A stretch of DNA of 10,046 nucleotides from Sphingobacteriaceae bacterium (GTDB lineage Bacteria; Bacteroidota; Bacteroidia; Sphingobacteriales; Sphingobacteriaceae). The notes under the pieces were generated by a model. It was not told where the DNA came from. It saw only the letters and a list, made by a program, of their open reading frames with translations, and searched no databases. The stretch spans positions 1-10,046 of the forward strand of contig JANWIB010000047.1 in NCBI GenBank assembly GCA_025450155.1, in the 5' to 3' direction. Shown in pieces: positions 1-5,979 of the stretch. Made by a program: the position numbers and the translations under genes. How positions within the stretch are numbered: the stretch's first letter is position 1; every line of letters starts with the position of its first letter.

Positions 1-302
1 TACCTTTTGTTGAAAATAGCTTTAAGCATGGTGTAAGTAACGAAACCGATAATGTTTGGGTAACGATTGACTTGAAAGTAAAACAGGAATTTTTATCTTT
101 TAAGATCGAAAACAGTAAATCTTATGATGAAGTTAAAGATATTACCGGTTTTACCAAAGGTATCGGCTTGAAAAACGTAAAAAGGCGCCTCGAATTGATA
201 TATCCGGGAGCATATAAATTAGAAATAAGAGATGATGAATACGCCTATTCGGTTGATTTGAGATTGCAGTTAAATAAATCTGTTGTGTATGGTCAAAATT
301 AA
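1..302 (+). CDS. LytS/YehU-type sensor histidine kinase, C-terminal fragment
   Basis: The reading frame is open from the left edge (first full codon at 3) and ends with TAA at 300-302, leaving 99 visible residues. The fragment opens with PFVENSFKHG, the N-box of the His_kinase/HATPase pair found in LytS-type sensors. It later carries GIGLKNVKRRLELIYP (about residues 50-65), which matches the G-box with the following Arg-Leu-Tyr signature of this family. The visible part is therefore the ATP-binding catalytic domain; the sensory membrane region and the phosphorylated histidine lie outside the window. Kinases of this family phosphorylate a LytTR response regulator, and the next gene is exactly that, starting 14 nt before this stop codon. 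The signal sensed cannot be told from this piece. An internal TTG at 72 is not a real start, because homology continues upstream of it. Confidence 0.9.
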   Translation, partial: PFVENSFKHGVSNETDNVWVTIDLKVKQEFLSFKIENSKSYDEVKDITGFTKGIGLKNVKRRLELIYPGAYKLEIRDDEYAYSVDLRLQLNKSVVYGQN

Positions 303-1011
303 ATGCCTTATTGTAGATGACGAACCCCTGGCTTTAGATGTATTGCAAAATCATATCGCTAATCTGGAGTATCTGGAACTTGTTGGTCGCTGTAAAAATG
401 CAATAGAGGCGCTAAAATTTTTACTAAAACATAAGGTTGACTTGTTGTTTCTGGATATTCAGATGCCGAAGCTCACCGGAATAGAGTTTTTAAAAAGTAT
501 CAAAAATCCACCGAAGGTAATTTTTACTACAGCTTATCGTGAGTTTGCTTTAGAAGGGTATGAGTTGAATGTGCTGGATTATTTATTGAAACCCATTGCT
601 TTCGAACGATTTTTGGCAGCAGTTAATAAGGCTTTACCTAAAGATATCCAATCTTTACCTGCCTTTATAGGAACCGATTTGCATGAATCTGCCAATGCGT
701 TTATATACATCAAATCAGATAAAAAAATGGTAAAAGCCTTATTAAACGACATTCTTTACATAGAGAGTTTGAAAGATTATGTAAGAGTAGTAACAAAAGA
801 TAAAGAGGTAATTACCCATCAAACCATGAATTTTCTGGAAGAAAAATTGCCGGATAATCAATTTATCCGTATTCATAGGTCCTTCATAATAGCGCTTCAT
901 CATATTCATGCTTATACAGTTACAGATGTAGAGGTTGGAGAAAGGCAAATACCCATTGGACGTGTTTATAAGGTTGGGGCCTTGAAGCGATTGGGATTAG
1001 AAAAAGACTAA
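289..1011 (+). CDS. LytTR family response regulator
   Basis: A 240-residue two-domain transcription regulator. Residues about 4-118 form a CheY-like receiver: acidic pair D10/D11 in LIVDDEP, predicted phosphoacceptor D56 in FLDIQMP, the conserved Thr in IFTTAY (T80/T81) and K101 in LLKP. Residues about 134-235 form a LytTR DNA-binding domain, with IYIKSDKKMVK at its start, then ILYIESLKDYVRV and the FIRIHRSFII motif. Members of this family bind direct repeats upstream of target promoters as dimers. I chose ATG at 289 because it directly precedes the conserved KCLIVDDEP strand; a TTG two codons upstream (283) is possible but adds nothing recognisable. The start lies inside the end of the histidine kinase gene, so the two are co-translated and very probably form one two-component system. 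Targets are unknown. The gene converges with the minus-strand gene ending at 1078. Confidence 0.93.
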   Translation: MVKIKCLIVDDEPLALDVLQNHIANLEYLELVGRCKNAIEALKFLLKHKVDLLFLDIQMPKLTGIEFLKSIKNPPKVIFTTAYREFALEGYELNVLDYLLKPIAFERFLAAVNKALPKDIQSLPAFIGTDLHESANAFIYIKSDKKMVKALLNDILYIESLKDYVRVVTKDKEVITHQTMNFLEEKLPDNQFIRIHRSFIIALHHIHAYTVTDVEVGERQIPIGRVYKVGALKRLGLEKD

Positions 1012-1039
1012 CGCAGATATTTAAATCAAACCTAAAGAT

Positions 1040-1064
1040 AAGGCCTTGCGGGCTTGAATTTTGG
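1040..1064 (+). terminator. weak candidate terminator between convergent genes
   Basis: In the 66-nt gap between the convergent response regulator and HExxH genes, bases 1040-1055 can form a short stem (AAG-x-CC paired with GG-x-CTT, one mismatch, TTGC loop). An imperfect T-rich stretch follows to 1064. The stem is short and the T tract is broken, so this is only a candidate. Confidence 0.25.
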
Positions 1065-1077
1065 TATTAACATCATT

Positions 1078-1419
1078 TCATAAACCCCGATGAGTTCGAA
1101 AAAACTGAATCCACGACCAGAACTTTCGATTTCTCAGATACGCTAAGTTTTTATCCATAGAAAATGCTTCACGTTCAAAAACAATGTTGACGTACGATTT
1201 ATAATGGTTTTTATATCGTAAAAGATTTATTAGATAATTTATAAGATATGCCATATAGAAAGGGAGGATAAGCATTTCTATCTGCTGACGTAAATGTATC
1301 CGCTCATGATTAATTAAAACCTCATCTGTTTGATAGTTTTTGTGTTTAAGCAGAATAAAAGGAAATACAGCCATTCCCGAAACGGGCAAAAGCGGCACAT
1401 GTATTATCCAATATTTCAT
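1078..1419 (-). CDS. small membrane-associated HExxH protein (M56/BlaR1-like, putative)
   Basis: A 113-residue protein I recognise only as a Bacteroidota-type hypothetical. It carries a zinc-metallopeptidase signature, H38-E39-R-I-H42 in INHERIHLRQQIEML. A hydrophobic stretch follows (about 50-67, LILPFYMAYLINYLINLL), then FEREAF (E82, E84), which could supply the third zinc ligand as in gluzincins of the M48/M56 type. A hydrophobic N-terminus (about 3-24) may be a second membrane or re-entrant segment. The whole protein is much shorter than BlaR1/MecR1 and looks like an isolated core of the protease fold. The start is ATG 1417-1419, overlapping the stop of the upstream secreted protein gene as ATGA, which implies translational coupling. 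Proteolytic activity is inferred from the motif alone; it could equally be a non-catalytic zinc-binding membrane protein. Confidence 0.6.
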   Translation of the reverse strand: MKYWIIHVPLLPVSGMAVFPFILLKHKNYQTDEVLINHERIHLRQQIEMLILPFYMAYLINYLINLLRYKNHYKSYVNIVFEREAFSMDKNLAYLRNRKFWSWIQFFRTHRGL

Positions 1420-2168
1420 GGTCTAATCAAAGGTGGCAAACGGTGAGCTGCCGGATTTTTAATATAGATTTGATAACTTTCCTTGATATATTTTAAAAGG
1501 GAATAATCCGTTGCATCTAATATAAAATAATACGATGGGCGGTACTGTTGCATAAAATCTTCAAGTGCTTCGCCCGCCAAACCCGTGGCTCCCCTTACCA
1601 GTTTCTTCGTGAAACGATAATCAATCATTTCCTCACGGTAATCACGTTCAATAATTTGTTGCAGGTAGCGAGCATTTTTACCTTCTTTACTCAAAAGGCT
1701 GTAGAGTGCATCAATACTTAATCCGGCTCCAGCCATACCGTTAGAACCACCTATTGAGAAGATATCGGAAGAGTTTCCCTTGCGATAAATGTCTTGATAT
1801 GCTTTTTGATTCACTTCTCTTTGTTTGTCTGGTGAATTTAAGCTATCGCGAACGATAACTTCTTTTAACAGAATACTATTTCGTTTTAAATAGAATACGA
1901 TCGTATTTTGTGTGGTAATGCTGGTTGTATCTACCCCGTAACCTTCTAAAGCGGCTATAAGTGTATCGCCTTTTCTAACCGTAGTTTTAAACTCGCCCTT
2001 GGTATTGTTAAAAAGCCCTTTATTGCTGCGCAAATTGTAAATATAAACCCGGGTTAAGCGCTGCTTGCTTTCTTTGTCAAACACCAATCCCTCTACTTGG
2101 CGGTCTTGCGCTACAATGTTGCAGGTGGCCAAGAGGACTAAAACAAGAGTAAATAAAATCCTTTTCAA
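1416..2168 (-). CDS. secreted protein with carboxypeptidase-regulatory-like domain
   Basis: A 250-residue protein of unknown function. Residues 1-20 are a signal peptide (MKR, then a Leu/Val-rich core) with a plausible signal peptidase I site after NIVA. Residues about 24-95 resemble the CarboxypepD_reg-like beta-sandwich common in Bacteroidota envelope proteins (VEGLVFDKESKQRLTRVYIY, later KGEFKTTVRKGDTLIAALEGY). The segment LLKEVIVRD at 101-108 is like the linker after such domains in TonB-dependent receptors, but no receptor barrel follows. The remaining 140 residues are mostly helical with a GxxGxxGxG-like Gly stretch (about 140-149) and a YRPSYYFIL segment. The start is TTG at 2166-2168: the signal peptide begins exactly there and an in-frame stop lies a few codons upstream with no ATG. 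The downstream HExxH gene overlaps it by 4 nt, so the two probably act together at the envelope. Confidence 0.7.
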   Translation of the reverse strand: MKRILFTLVLVLLATCNIVAQDRQVEGLVFDKESKQRLTRVYIYNLRSNKGLFNNTKGEFKTTVRKGDTLIAALEGYGVDTTSITTQNTIVFYLKRNSILLKEVIVRDSLNSPDKQREVNQKAYQDIYRKGNSSDIFSIGGSNGMAGAGLSIDALYSLLSKEGKNARYLQQIIERDYREEMIDYRFTKKLVRGATGLAGEALEDFMQQYRPSYYFILDATDYSLLKYIKESYQIYIKNPAAHRLPPLIRP

Positions 2169-2192
2169 GGCTATAAAACTAAGTATTTAGCC
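2169..2192 (-). other. inverted repeat abutting the TTG start codon
   Basis: GGCTA at 2169-2173 and TAGCC at 2188-2192 are perfect inverted repeats with a 14-nt AT-rich loop. In the mRNA this would place a 5-bp hairpin immediately before the TTG start of the secreted protein gene. The inner loop can add only scattered A-T pairs. It might dampen initiation, but a repeat this short can occur by chance. Confidence 0.25.
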
Positions 2193-2212
2193 TATTACTG
2201 AACACCATTTAA

Positions 2213-2239
2213 CAAACATTAACAACTATTTAGAAACAA
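2213..2239 (-). promoter_or_regulatory. possible promoter for the 2168-1078 gene pair
   Basis: On the minus strand AATGTTTG (2220-2213) matches 7 of 8 bases of the Bacteroidota -7 element TAnnTTTG. A TTG (2239-2237) lies 16 nt upstream, just short of the usual 17-23 nt spacer. It overlaps the last codons of the LysM lipoprotein gene. It could give the secreted protein/HExxH pair its own transcript, separate from the upstream operon. Confidence 0.3.
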
Positions 2240-3044
2240 CTAATAATTGTCCCAGTTTGATGTCTGCTCCGTTTATGCTATTTAAGATTTTAACTTCATC
2301 AACAGTTAAACCAAATCGTTTGCTTATGGAATAGAGTGTATCGCCTTGCTTTACTTCATAAACTTTCATTGTTAACGAAGTTCTTCCCGCCTCTTTTTTT
2401 TCCTCTTTATGCACTTGTTCAACTAGTACTTCAAGCGCTTTATCTTCTCTTTTTATTTTGGCGATAGTTGTTTCTCCGCTATCAAACCGGTTTAAATTAT
2501 ATCGTTCAATTAAACCGATTAAAAGCTCGGGATATTTAGGATTTGTAGCATATCCGGCTTGTTTTAAGCCATAAGCCCAGCCCGTATAATCACCTTTATC
2601 CAATTCGAACAAAAAAGCGTAACGCTTCTTTTTTAAAAATTCGGAATGATCTTTATAGGATTCTTCGGGGTCATCATAAACCCTAAAGCAATCATTTTTC
2701 TTATCATCATCCTGAAGAAAGGTTTTTCCGGTCCAGTCACTATGACATTTAATACCAAAATGATTATTGGCCTCTCTGGCAAGTACACTGTTTCCGTTTC
2801 CGGATTCCAATAAACCTTGTGCTAGGGTAATACTTGCCGGTATGCCGTATTGGCTCATTTCTTTTATTGCAATTTCTTTAAAACGTTCAATGTATCCTTC
2901 CGGCGAGTATTTATTAACTAAAGAATCTCTTTTAGTAACTTTTTGCTTTCCCACAGAGTGGCGATTGGCACTTATCGTAATTTTCTTAGCACTGCAAGAA
3001 CTTAAAAAGAAAATGCCTGTAATCAGGAATAAATATCGTTTCAT
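2226..3044 (-). CDS. lipoprotein: glucosaminidase-type domain plus LysM
   Basis: A 272-residue predicted peptidoglycan hydrolase. The N-terminus MKRYLFLITGIFF-LSSC gives a lipobox with Cys17 as lipidation site, so the protein is membrane-anchored. Residues about 50-187 form a glucosaminidase (FlgJ/LytF-like, lysozyme-superfamily) domain: PASITLAQGLLESGNGNS with predicted catalytic Glu80, then NNHFGIKC, FRVYDDPEESYKDHSEFL, and GLKQAGYATNPKYPELL near the end. A charged linker (about 190-225) leads to one LysM repeat at about 227-271 (YEVKQGDTLYSISKRFG...LGQLLVV), which binds GlcNAc chains of peptidoglycan. The family cleaves the glycan backbone. The start is ATG 3042-3044, 24 nt after the stop of a paralogue, so the two genes are probably co-transcribed. 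The combination of lipid anchor and LysM suggests a surface-tethered wall-remodelling enzyme; the exact bond cut is inferred from the family. Confidence 0.88.
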   Translation of the reverse strand: MKRYLFLITGIFFLSSCSAKKITISANRHSVGKQKVTKRDSLVNKYSPEGYIERFKEIAIKEMSQYGIPASITLAQGLLESGNGNSVLAREANNHFGIKCHSDWTGKTFLQDDDKKNDCFRVYDDPEESYKDHSEFLKKKRYAFLFELDKGDYTGWAYGLKQAGYATNPKYPELLIGLIERYNLNRFDSGETTIAKIKREDKALEVLVEQVHKEEKKEAGRTSLTMKVYEVKQGDTLYSISKRFGLTVDEVKILNSINGADIKLGQLLVVSK

Positions 3045-3068
3045 GTAATAATGTTATTCTGCCTTATT

Positions 3069-3605
3069 TTAAGATGTCGGTGGATTTTTTACTTCCGAAG
3101 AGGTTGAGTTTTCGATAGTTCCGGTGGCTTGGGTGGCCCCATCAAATTCGTGCAACTTGTATTTTTTTATTGTATTAAGCACCCGAGTGGCCCAGGCGGG
3201 ATCTTTGGCATATCCTGATTTTTGTATGCTTTTAACCCAGGTGATATAACTGGAAGATGAGTTGTTTTTTAACTTATTAAAAAACCTTTTTCTTGTGATG
3301 ATACCGGCGAAATCTTTGTACGAATCTGCAACAGATTCATAGCCTTTATAGGCGGAGCGAATTTTTTTGGACTTGTTTTTACCTTTAATACCAAAATGAT
3401 TATTCAGGTGCCGGGCAAGTTTGCTGGTCCCGCTTCCGGATTCGTGCATGGCAACGCCCAGGATAATGCTAGCTGGAACCCCTTGTTCGTTCATAATTTG
3501 TATAGCAGCGTCCTTGTAGGTATTAATATACTTTTTTGCTGCTGATTGTCCGAAGGAGTATCCAGATACTAAAATCAGGCATACTATGATCAATCGTTTT
3601 AACAT
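3069..3605 (-). CDS. secreted glucosaminidase-domain protein
   Basis: A 178-residue protein with a signal peptide (MLKRLIIVCLILVSGYSFG, likely cut before or after Q20) and no lipobox. Residues about 24-155 form the same glucosaminidase-type domain as the following gene: GVPASIILGVAMHESGSGTS with predicted catalytic Glu55, NNHFGIKGK, GYESVADSYKDFAGII and IQKSGYAKDPAWATRVL. A short Thr/Ser-rich tail ends the protein; there is no LysM. It lies 4 nt after the O-methyltransferase stop and 24 nt before the LysM lipoprotein start. The two hydrolase genes look like a tandem duplication, and a 21-nt stretch encoding the NNHFGIK region is identical between them (3384-3404 and 2748-2768). The likely role is periplasmic cleavage of peptidoglycan glycan strands; activity is inferred. 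Confidence 0.85.
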   Translation of the reverse strand: MLKRLIIVCLILVSGYSFGQSAAKKYINTYKDAAIQIMNEQGVPASIILGVAMHESGSGTSKLARHLNNHFGIKGKNKSKKIRSAYKGYESVADSYKDFAGIITRKRFFNKLKNNSSSSYITWVKSIQKSGYAKDPAWATRVLNTIKKYKLHEFDGATQATGTIENSTSSEVKNPPTS

Positions 3606-3609
3606 AATT

Positions 3610-4245
3610 TTAAATTTTACGGATTATAAATAAACCATCACGTATTGGTAAAATCAATTTTTCTACACGATGGTCATTAGTTATTTTTTCATTAAAATCC
3701 CGGATTAACTGCGTGTCTTTATCATTTACATCCGATACGACTTTGCCACTCCAAAGTACGTTATCAACTACAATGAGTCCACCTTTTCGTACTTTATCAA
3801 ATATCATATCGTAGTAAACCCCATTATTCTTTTTATCAGCATCAATAAAAACGAGGTCGAAAGTCTCGTTAAGGGTCGGAATAAATTCCAAAGCATTTCC
3901 TACCTGATACGTGATTTTATGCCCGAAGTTCGATTTTTTAAAATATCCCCTTACCCGCTCTTCTAACTCTTCATTAATATCAACCGTAAAAATGCGCCCA
4001 TTTTCTTTCAATCCTTCTGCAAGCGCTAAGGTGGCATAGCCTGTAAATGAGCCGATTTCAAGAATACGTTCCGGTTGGATAATCTTGCTTAGAAAACTAA
4101 GTACCCTACCTTGAAAATGGCCGGATAGCATTTTGGCCATTGGCACCATCAGGTTAGTTTCCCGGCTTATGTGCTGGAGTAATTCCGGCTCCGGCTCACA
4201 ATGTTGTTCCAGGTAAGTCTGGAGCGCATCGTTTAGGAGTTCCAT
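3610..4245 (-). CDS. class I SAM-dependent O-methyltransferase (CCoAOMT-like)
   Basis: A 211-residue cytosolic O-methyltransferase of the caffeoyl-CoA/catechol O-methyltransferase type (Methyltransf_3). Visible motifs are PMAKMLSGHFQGRVLSFL near residues 35-52 and the SAM-binding glycine motif LEIGSFTGYATLALA (62-76). Also present are VDINEE (88-93), the motif FIDADKKN (133-140) with metal ligand D135, and GGLIVVDNVLWSGKV (155-169) with D161/N162 completing the divalent metal site. Family members transfer methyl groups to catechol-type hydroxyls; bacterial homologues are often annotated without a known substrate, and none can be named here. The start ATG 4243-4245 lies only 4 nt past a perfect TACCTTTG promoter element, so the transcript may be leaderless. 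It is the first gene of a probable operon with two glucosaminidase-type genes; a functional link with those is not obvious. Confidence 0.9.
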   Translation of the reverse strand: MELLNDALQTYLEQHCEPEPELLQHISRETNLMVPMAKMLSGHFQGRVLSFLSKIIQPERILEIGSFTGYATLALAEGLKENGRIFTVDINEELEERVRGYFKKSNFGHKITYQVGNALEFIPTLNETFDLVFIDADKKNNGVYYDMIFDKVRKGGLIVVDNVLWSGKVVSDVNDKDTQLIRDFNEKITNDHRVEKLILPIRDGLFIIRKI

Positions 4246-4249
4246 CTAA

Positions 4250-4282
4250 CAAAGGTATACATTTTGATTTTTAAAGATCAAA
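4250..4282 (-). promoter_or_regulatory. Bacteroidota-type promoter of the O-methyltransferase operon
   Basis: On the minus strand TTTG (4282-4279), a 21-nt spacer and TACCTTTG (4257-4250) give a full match to the Bacteroidota consensus TTG-N17-23-TAnnTTTG. It sits in the 67-nt gap after ruvX. Only TTAG separates the element from the ATG at 4245, so transcription should begin at or within a few bases of the start codon. Confidence 0.65.
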
Positions 4283-4312
4283 ATTCAACCTATAGTATTG
4301 GCGATGTATGTA

Positions 4313-4732
4313 TTAGGAGAAATTTTTTCTTTCGAGATACGATTGTAAAATCAGCGTGGCTGATATGGTATCAATCAGCTCTTTTCTTTGCCGGTCTGAT
4401 TTTTTTAAACCACTTTGGGCAATGGTTGCCGAAGCTATTTTTGAAGTAAAGCGTTCGTCCAAAGTTTGAACCGGAATTGTTGGAAAGTTCTTTTTTAAGG
4501 TCGTGATGAATCCCTTAACATGTGGTGCAGACTGCGATGCCGATCCATCCATTTGTTTAGGCTCTCCTACAATAAAGCGTTCTATCCGTTCGATTTGCAT
4601 ATATTTTTTTAAAAACTCGATGATGTCTTTGGGATGAATGGTGTCCAAACCAGTAGCGATAATCTGTAAGGGGTCGGTAACGGCAATGCCGATACGCTTG
4701 GTACCATAATCAAAAGCCATTATCCGAGCCAT
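4313..4732 (-). CDS. ruvX: RuvX/YqgF family putative Holliday junction resolvase
   Basis: A 139-residue single-domain RNase H-like protein of the usual YqgF length. It starts MARIMAFDYGTKRIGIAVTD, with the first acidic residue D8 and the family signature FDYGTKRIG. IVGEPKQMDGSASQSA (54-69) corresponds to the conserved VGLPxxxDG loop. LDERFTS (91-97) holds the second acidic residue E93, and DTISATLILQSYL (121-133) holds the third, D121. The E. coli and mycobacterial homologues are tied to 16S/pre-16S rRNA processing and to Holliday junction cleavage; which role applies here cannot be seen. The start is ATG 4730-4732, with a perfect TACTTTTG promoter element 25 nt upstream. It is divergent from holB and is followed by the O-methyltransferase operon, which has its own promoter. 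Confidence 0.92.
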   Translation of the reverse strand: MARIMAFDYGTKRIGIAVTDPLQIIATGLDTIHPKDIIEFLKKYMQIERIERFIVGEPKQMDGSASQSAPHVKGFITTLKKNFPTIPVQTLDERFTSKIASATIAQSGLKKSDRQRKELIDTISATLILQSYLERKNFS

Positions 4733-4757
4733 ATTTAAAATGCGATAGTGTTAACAA

Positions 4758-4765
4758 CAAAAGTA
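4758..4765 (-). promoter_or_regulatory. -7 element for ruvX
   Basis: On the minus strand TACTTTTG (4765-4758) is a perfect match to TAnnTTTG and leaves a leader of about 20-25 nt before the ruvX ATG. I see no TTG at the right distance upstream, so only half of the promoter is supported. It lies in the 101-nt divergent region shared with holB. Confidence 0.45.
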
Positions 4766-4800
4766 GCATAAAGGATTTGTAAAAGTCTTGCCTCTTCATC

Positions 4801-4828
4801 TTGTATCTAAAATCTATTTCTTATTTTG
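4801..4828 (+). promoter_or_regulatory. promoter of the holB-ricT-gldH transcript
   Basis: TTG (4801-4803), a 17-nt spacer and TTATTTTG (4821-4828, 7 of 8 to TAnnTTTG) match the Bacteroidota promoter pattern. Only CATCC separates the element from the chosen holB ATG at 4834, which implies a leaderless or nearly leaderless mRNA. This also argues against the upstream TTG at 4801 being the start codon, since it would be untranscribed. Confidence 0.5.
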
Positions 4829-4833
4829 CATCC

Positions 4834-5979
4834 ATGCAGTTTAGCGAAATTGTAGGCCAGCAGGAGGTTAAAGCGCACTTGCTCCAAACCGTTAAAAGCG
4901 GAAGGATAAGTCATGCCCAGTTGTTTTTAGGACCTGAAGGTTGTGGAAGCTTACCTTTAGCGATGGCTTATGCGCAATATATTGCCTGCGAAAACCGCCT
5001 GGAAGCCGATAGTTGTGGTGAATGTGCTTCTTGCAGGAAATACGCTAAATTAATTCATCCTGATCTGCACTTTTCTTACCCTTTTTTTGCCAAGCATAAA
5101 GATGATACCGCTGTTACATTTATTGAAGAATGGCGGGAAGCTTTTCTGGTTAATCCTTATTTAAACCTGGACGAATGGCGTGAGCATTTGGATTCGGATA
5201 ACAAGCAGGCCAATATTAATATTGCGGAGTGTCATCAGATCATTAAAAAATTAAGCCTTAAATCATTCGAGGGCGAGTATAAGGTTTTAATTATGTGGCT
5301 TCCCGAATATTTGGATAAGGAAGGAAATACGTTGCTCAAAATTATTGAAGAGCCGCCTCAAAAAACCCTGTTCTTACTTGTGGCACAAAATCAGGATCAG
5401 ATTCTGAACACGATTCTTTCCAGAACACAACTGGTGAAAATAAATCGGTTGAGCAATGAAGATATAAAGAGATATTTGATTGAAAAATACCTGGCCGAGC
5501 CAGAAAAAGCAGCGCAGATTGCTTATTTAAGCGAAGGAAATATACAGACTGCTTTAACCATGTTCAACGGAGAAATCAATAATAACTTCGGATTATTTTC
5601 TGATTGGTTACGCATGTGTTTTGCAAACAAAGGGACTCAAATTGCCGATTTTGTAGAAACCGCTTCAAAATTGGGCCGGGAAAATCAGAAGGATTTTATT
5701 CGATACGGAATGAATATCATTCGAGAGTGTTTAATTGTACTTTCGGGTGCATCAGATCTGGTGCATTTACCCAGGGCAGAAAATGATTTTGTAATTAATT
5801 TTAGCAAAATAATAGATTTGGCTAAAACCGAAGCTATGTATAACGAACTTGAAAAAGCACACTATCATATAGAGCGAAATGCAAATCCTAAAATCTTATT
5901 TTTAGATGTATCTTTGCAAATTGTTAAGATATTAAAGTTTAATACGCTCCCGCAAGGGACTCAACATATAGTTAATTAA
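4834..5979 (+). CDS. holB: DNA polymerase III subunit delta' (clamp-loader)
   Basis: A 381-residue AAA+ protein of the clamp-loader delta' type, which helps load the beta sliding clamp onto primed DNA. MQFSEIVGQQEVKAHLL (1-17) is the usual start, followed by GRISHAQLFLGPEGCGS (23-39). At the P-loop the sequence is GPEGCGSLPLA with no Walker-A lysine, as expected for a delta' subunit that does not hydrolyse ATP. A zinc module follows: C52, C61, C64 and C67. KVLIMWLPEYLDKEGNTLLKIIEEPP resembles the Walker-B/sensor segment, with EEPP and SRTQLVKI in the sensor-1/SRC position. The C-terminal half is the helical collar region. I start it at ATG 4834, where homology begins and just after a promoter; a TTG at 4801 would add 11 residues without recognisable homology. 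The stop is followed at once by the ricT ATG. Confidence 0.92.
   Translation: MQFSEIVGQQEVKAHLLQTVKSGRISHAQLFLGPEGCGSLPLAMAYAQYIACENRLEADSCGECASCRKYAKLIHPDLHFSYPFFAKHKDDTAVTFIEEWREAFLVNPYLNLDEWREHLDSDNKQANINIAECHQIIKKLSLKSFEGEYKVLIMWLPEYLDKEGNTLLKIIEEPPQKTLFLLVAQNQDQILNTILSRTQLVKINRLSNEDIKRYLIEKYLAEPEKAAQIAYLSEGNIQTALTMFNGEINNNFGLFSDWLRMCFANKGTQIADFVETASKLGRENQKDFIRYGMNIIRECLIVLSGASDLVHLPRAENDFVINFSKIIDLAKTEAMYNELEKAHYHIERNANPKILFLDVSLQIVKILKFNTLPQGTQHIVN

Noticed and set aside
742..948. 68-codon minus-strand reading frame inside the response regulator gene
   Set aside because: It lies entirely antisense to the well-supported LytTR domain and has no recognisable motif.
2767..3048. 93-codon plus-strand reading frame opposite the LysM lipoprotein gene
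   Set aside because: It is antisense to the signal peptide and catalytic domain of a clear gene; the sequence looks like a mirror of that coding region.
4264..4449. Small plus-strand reading frame with a hydrophobic, Trp-rich product
   Set aside because: It is antisense to the 3' end of ruvX and the O-methyltransferase promoter; the hydrophobic look comes from the complement of the conserved ruvX C-terminus.
4834..4970. Missing Walker-A lysine in HolB as a possible inactivating mutation
   Set aside because: Delta' subunits commonly lack a working P-loop; the intact cysteine module and full length show a normal gene.
5604..5786. 60-codon plus-strand reading frame inside holB in another frame
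   Set aside because: Fully inside holB, with Cys/Arg-rich composition typical of an out-of-frame reading and no start context.
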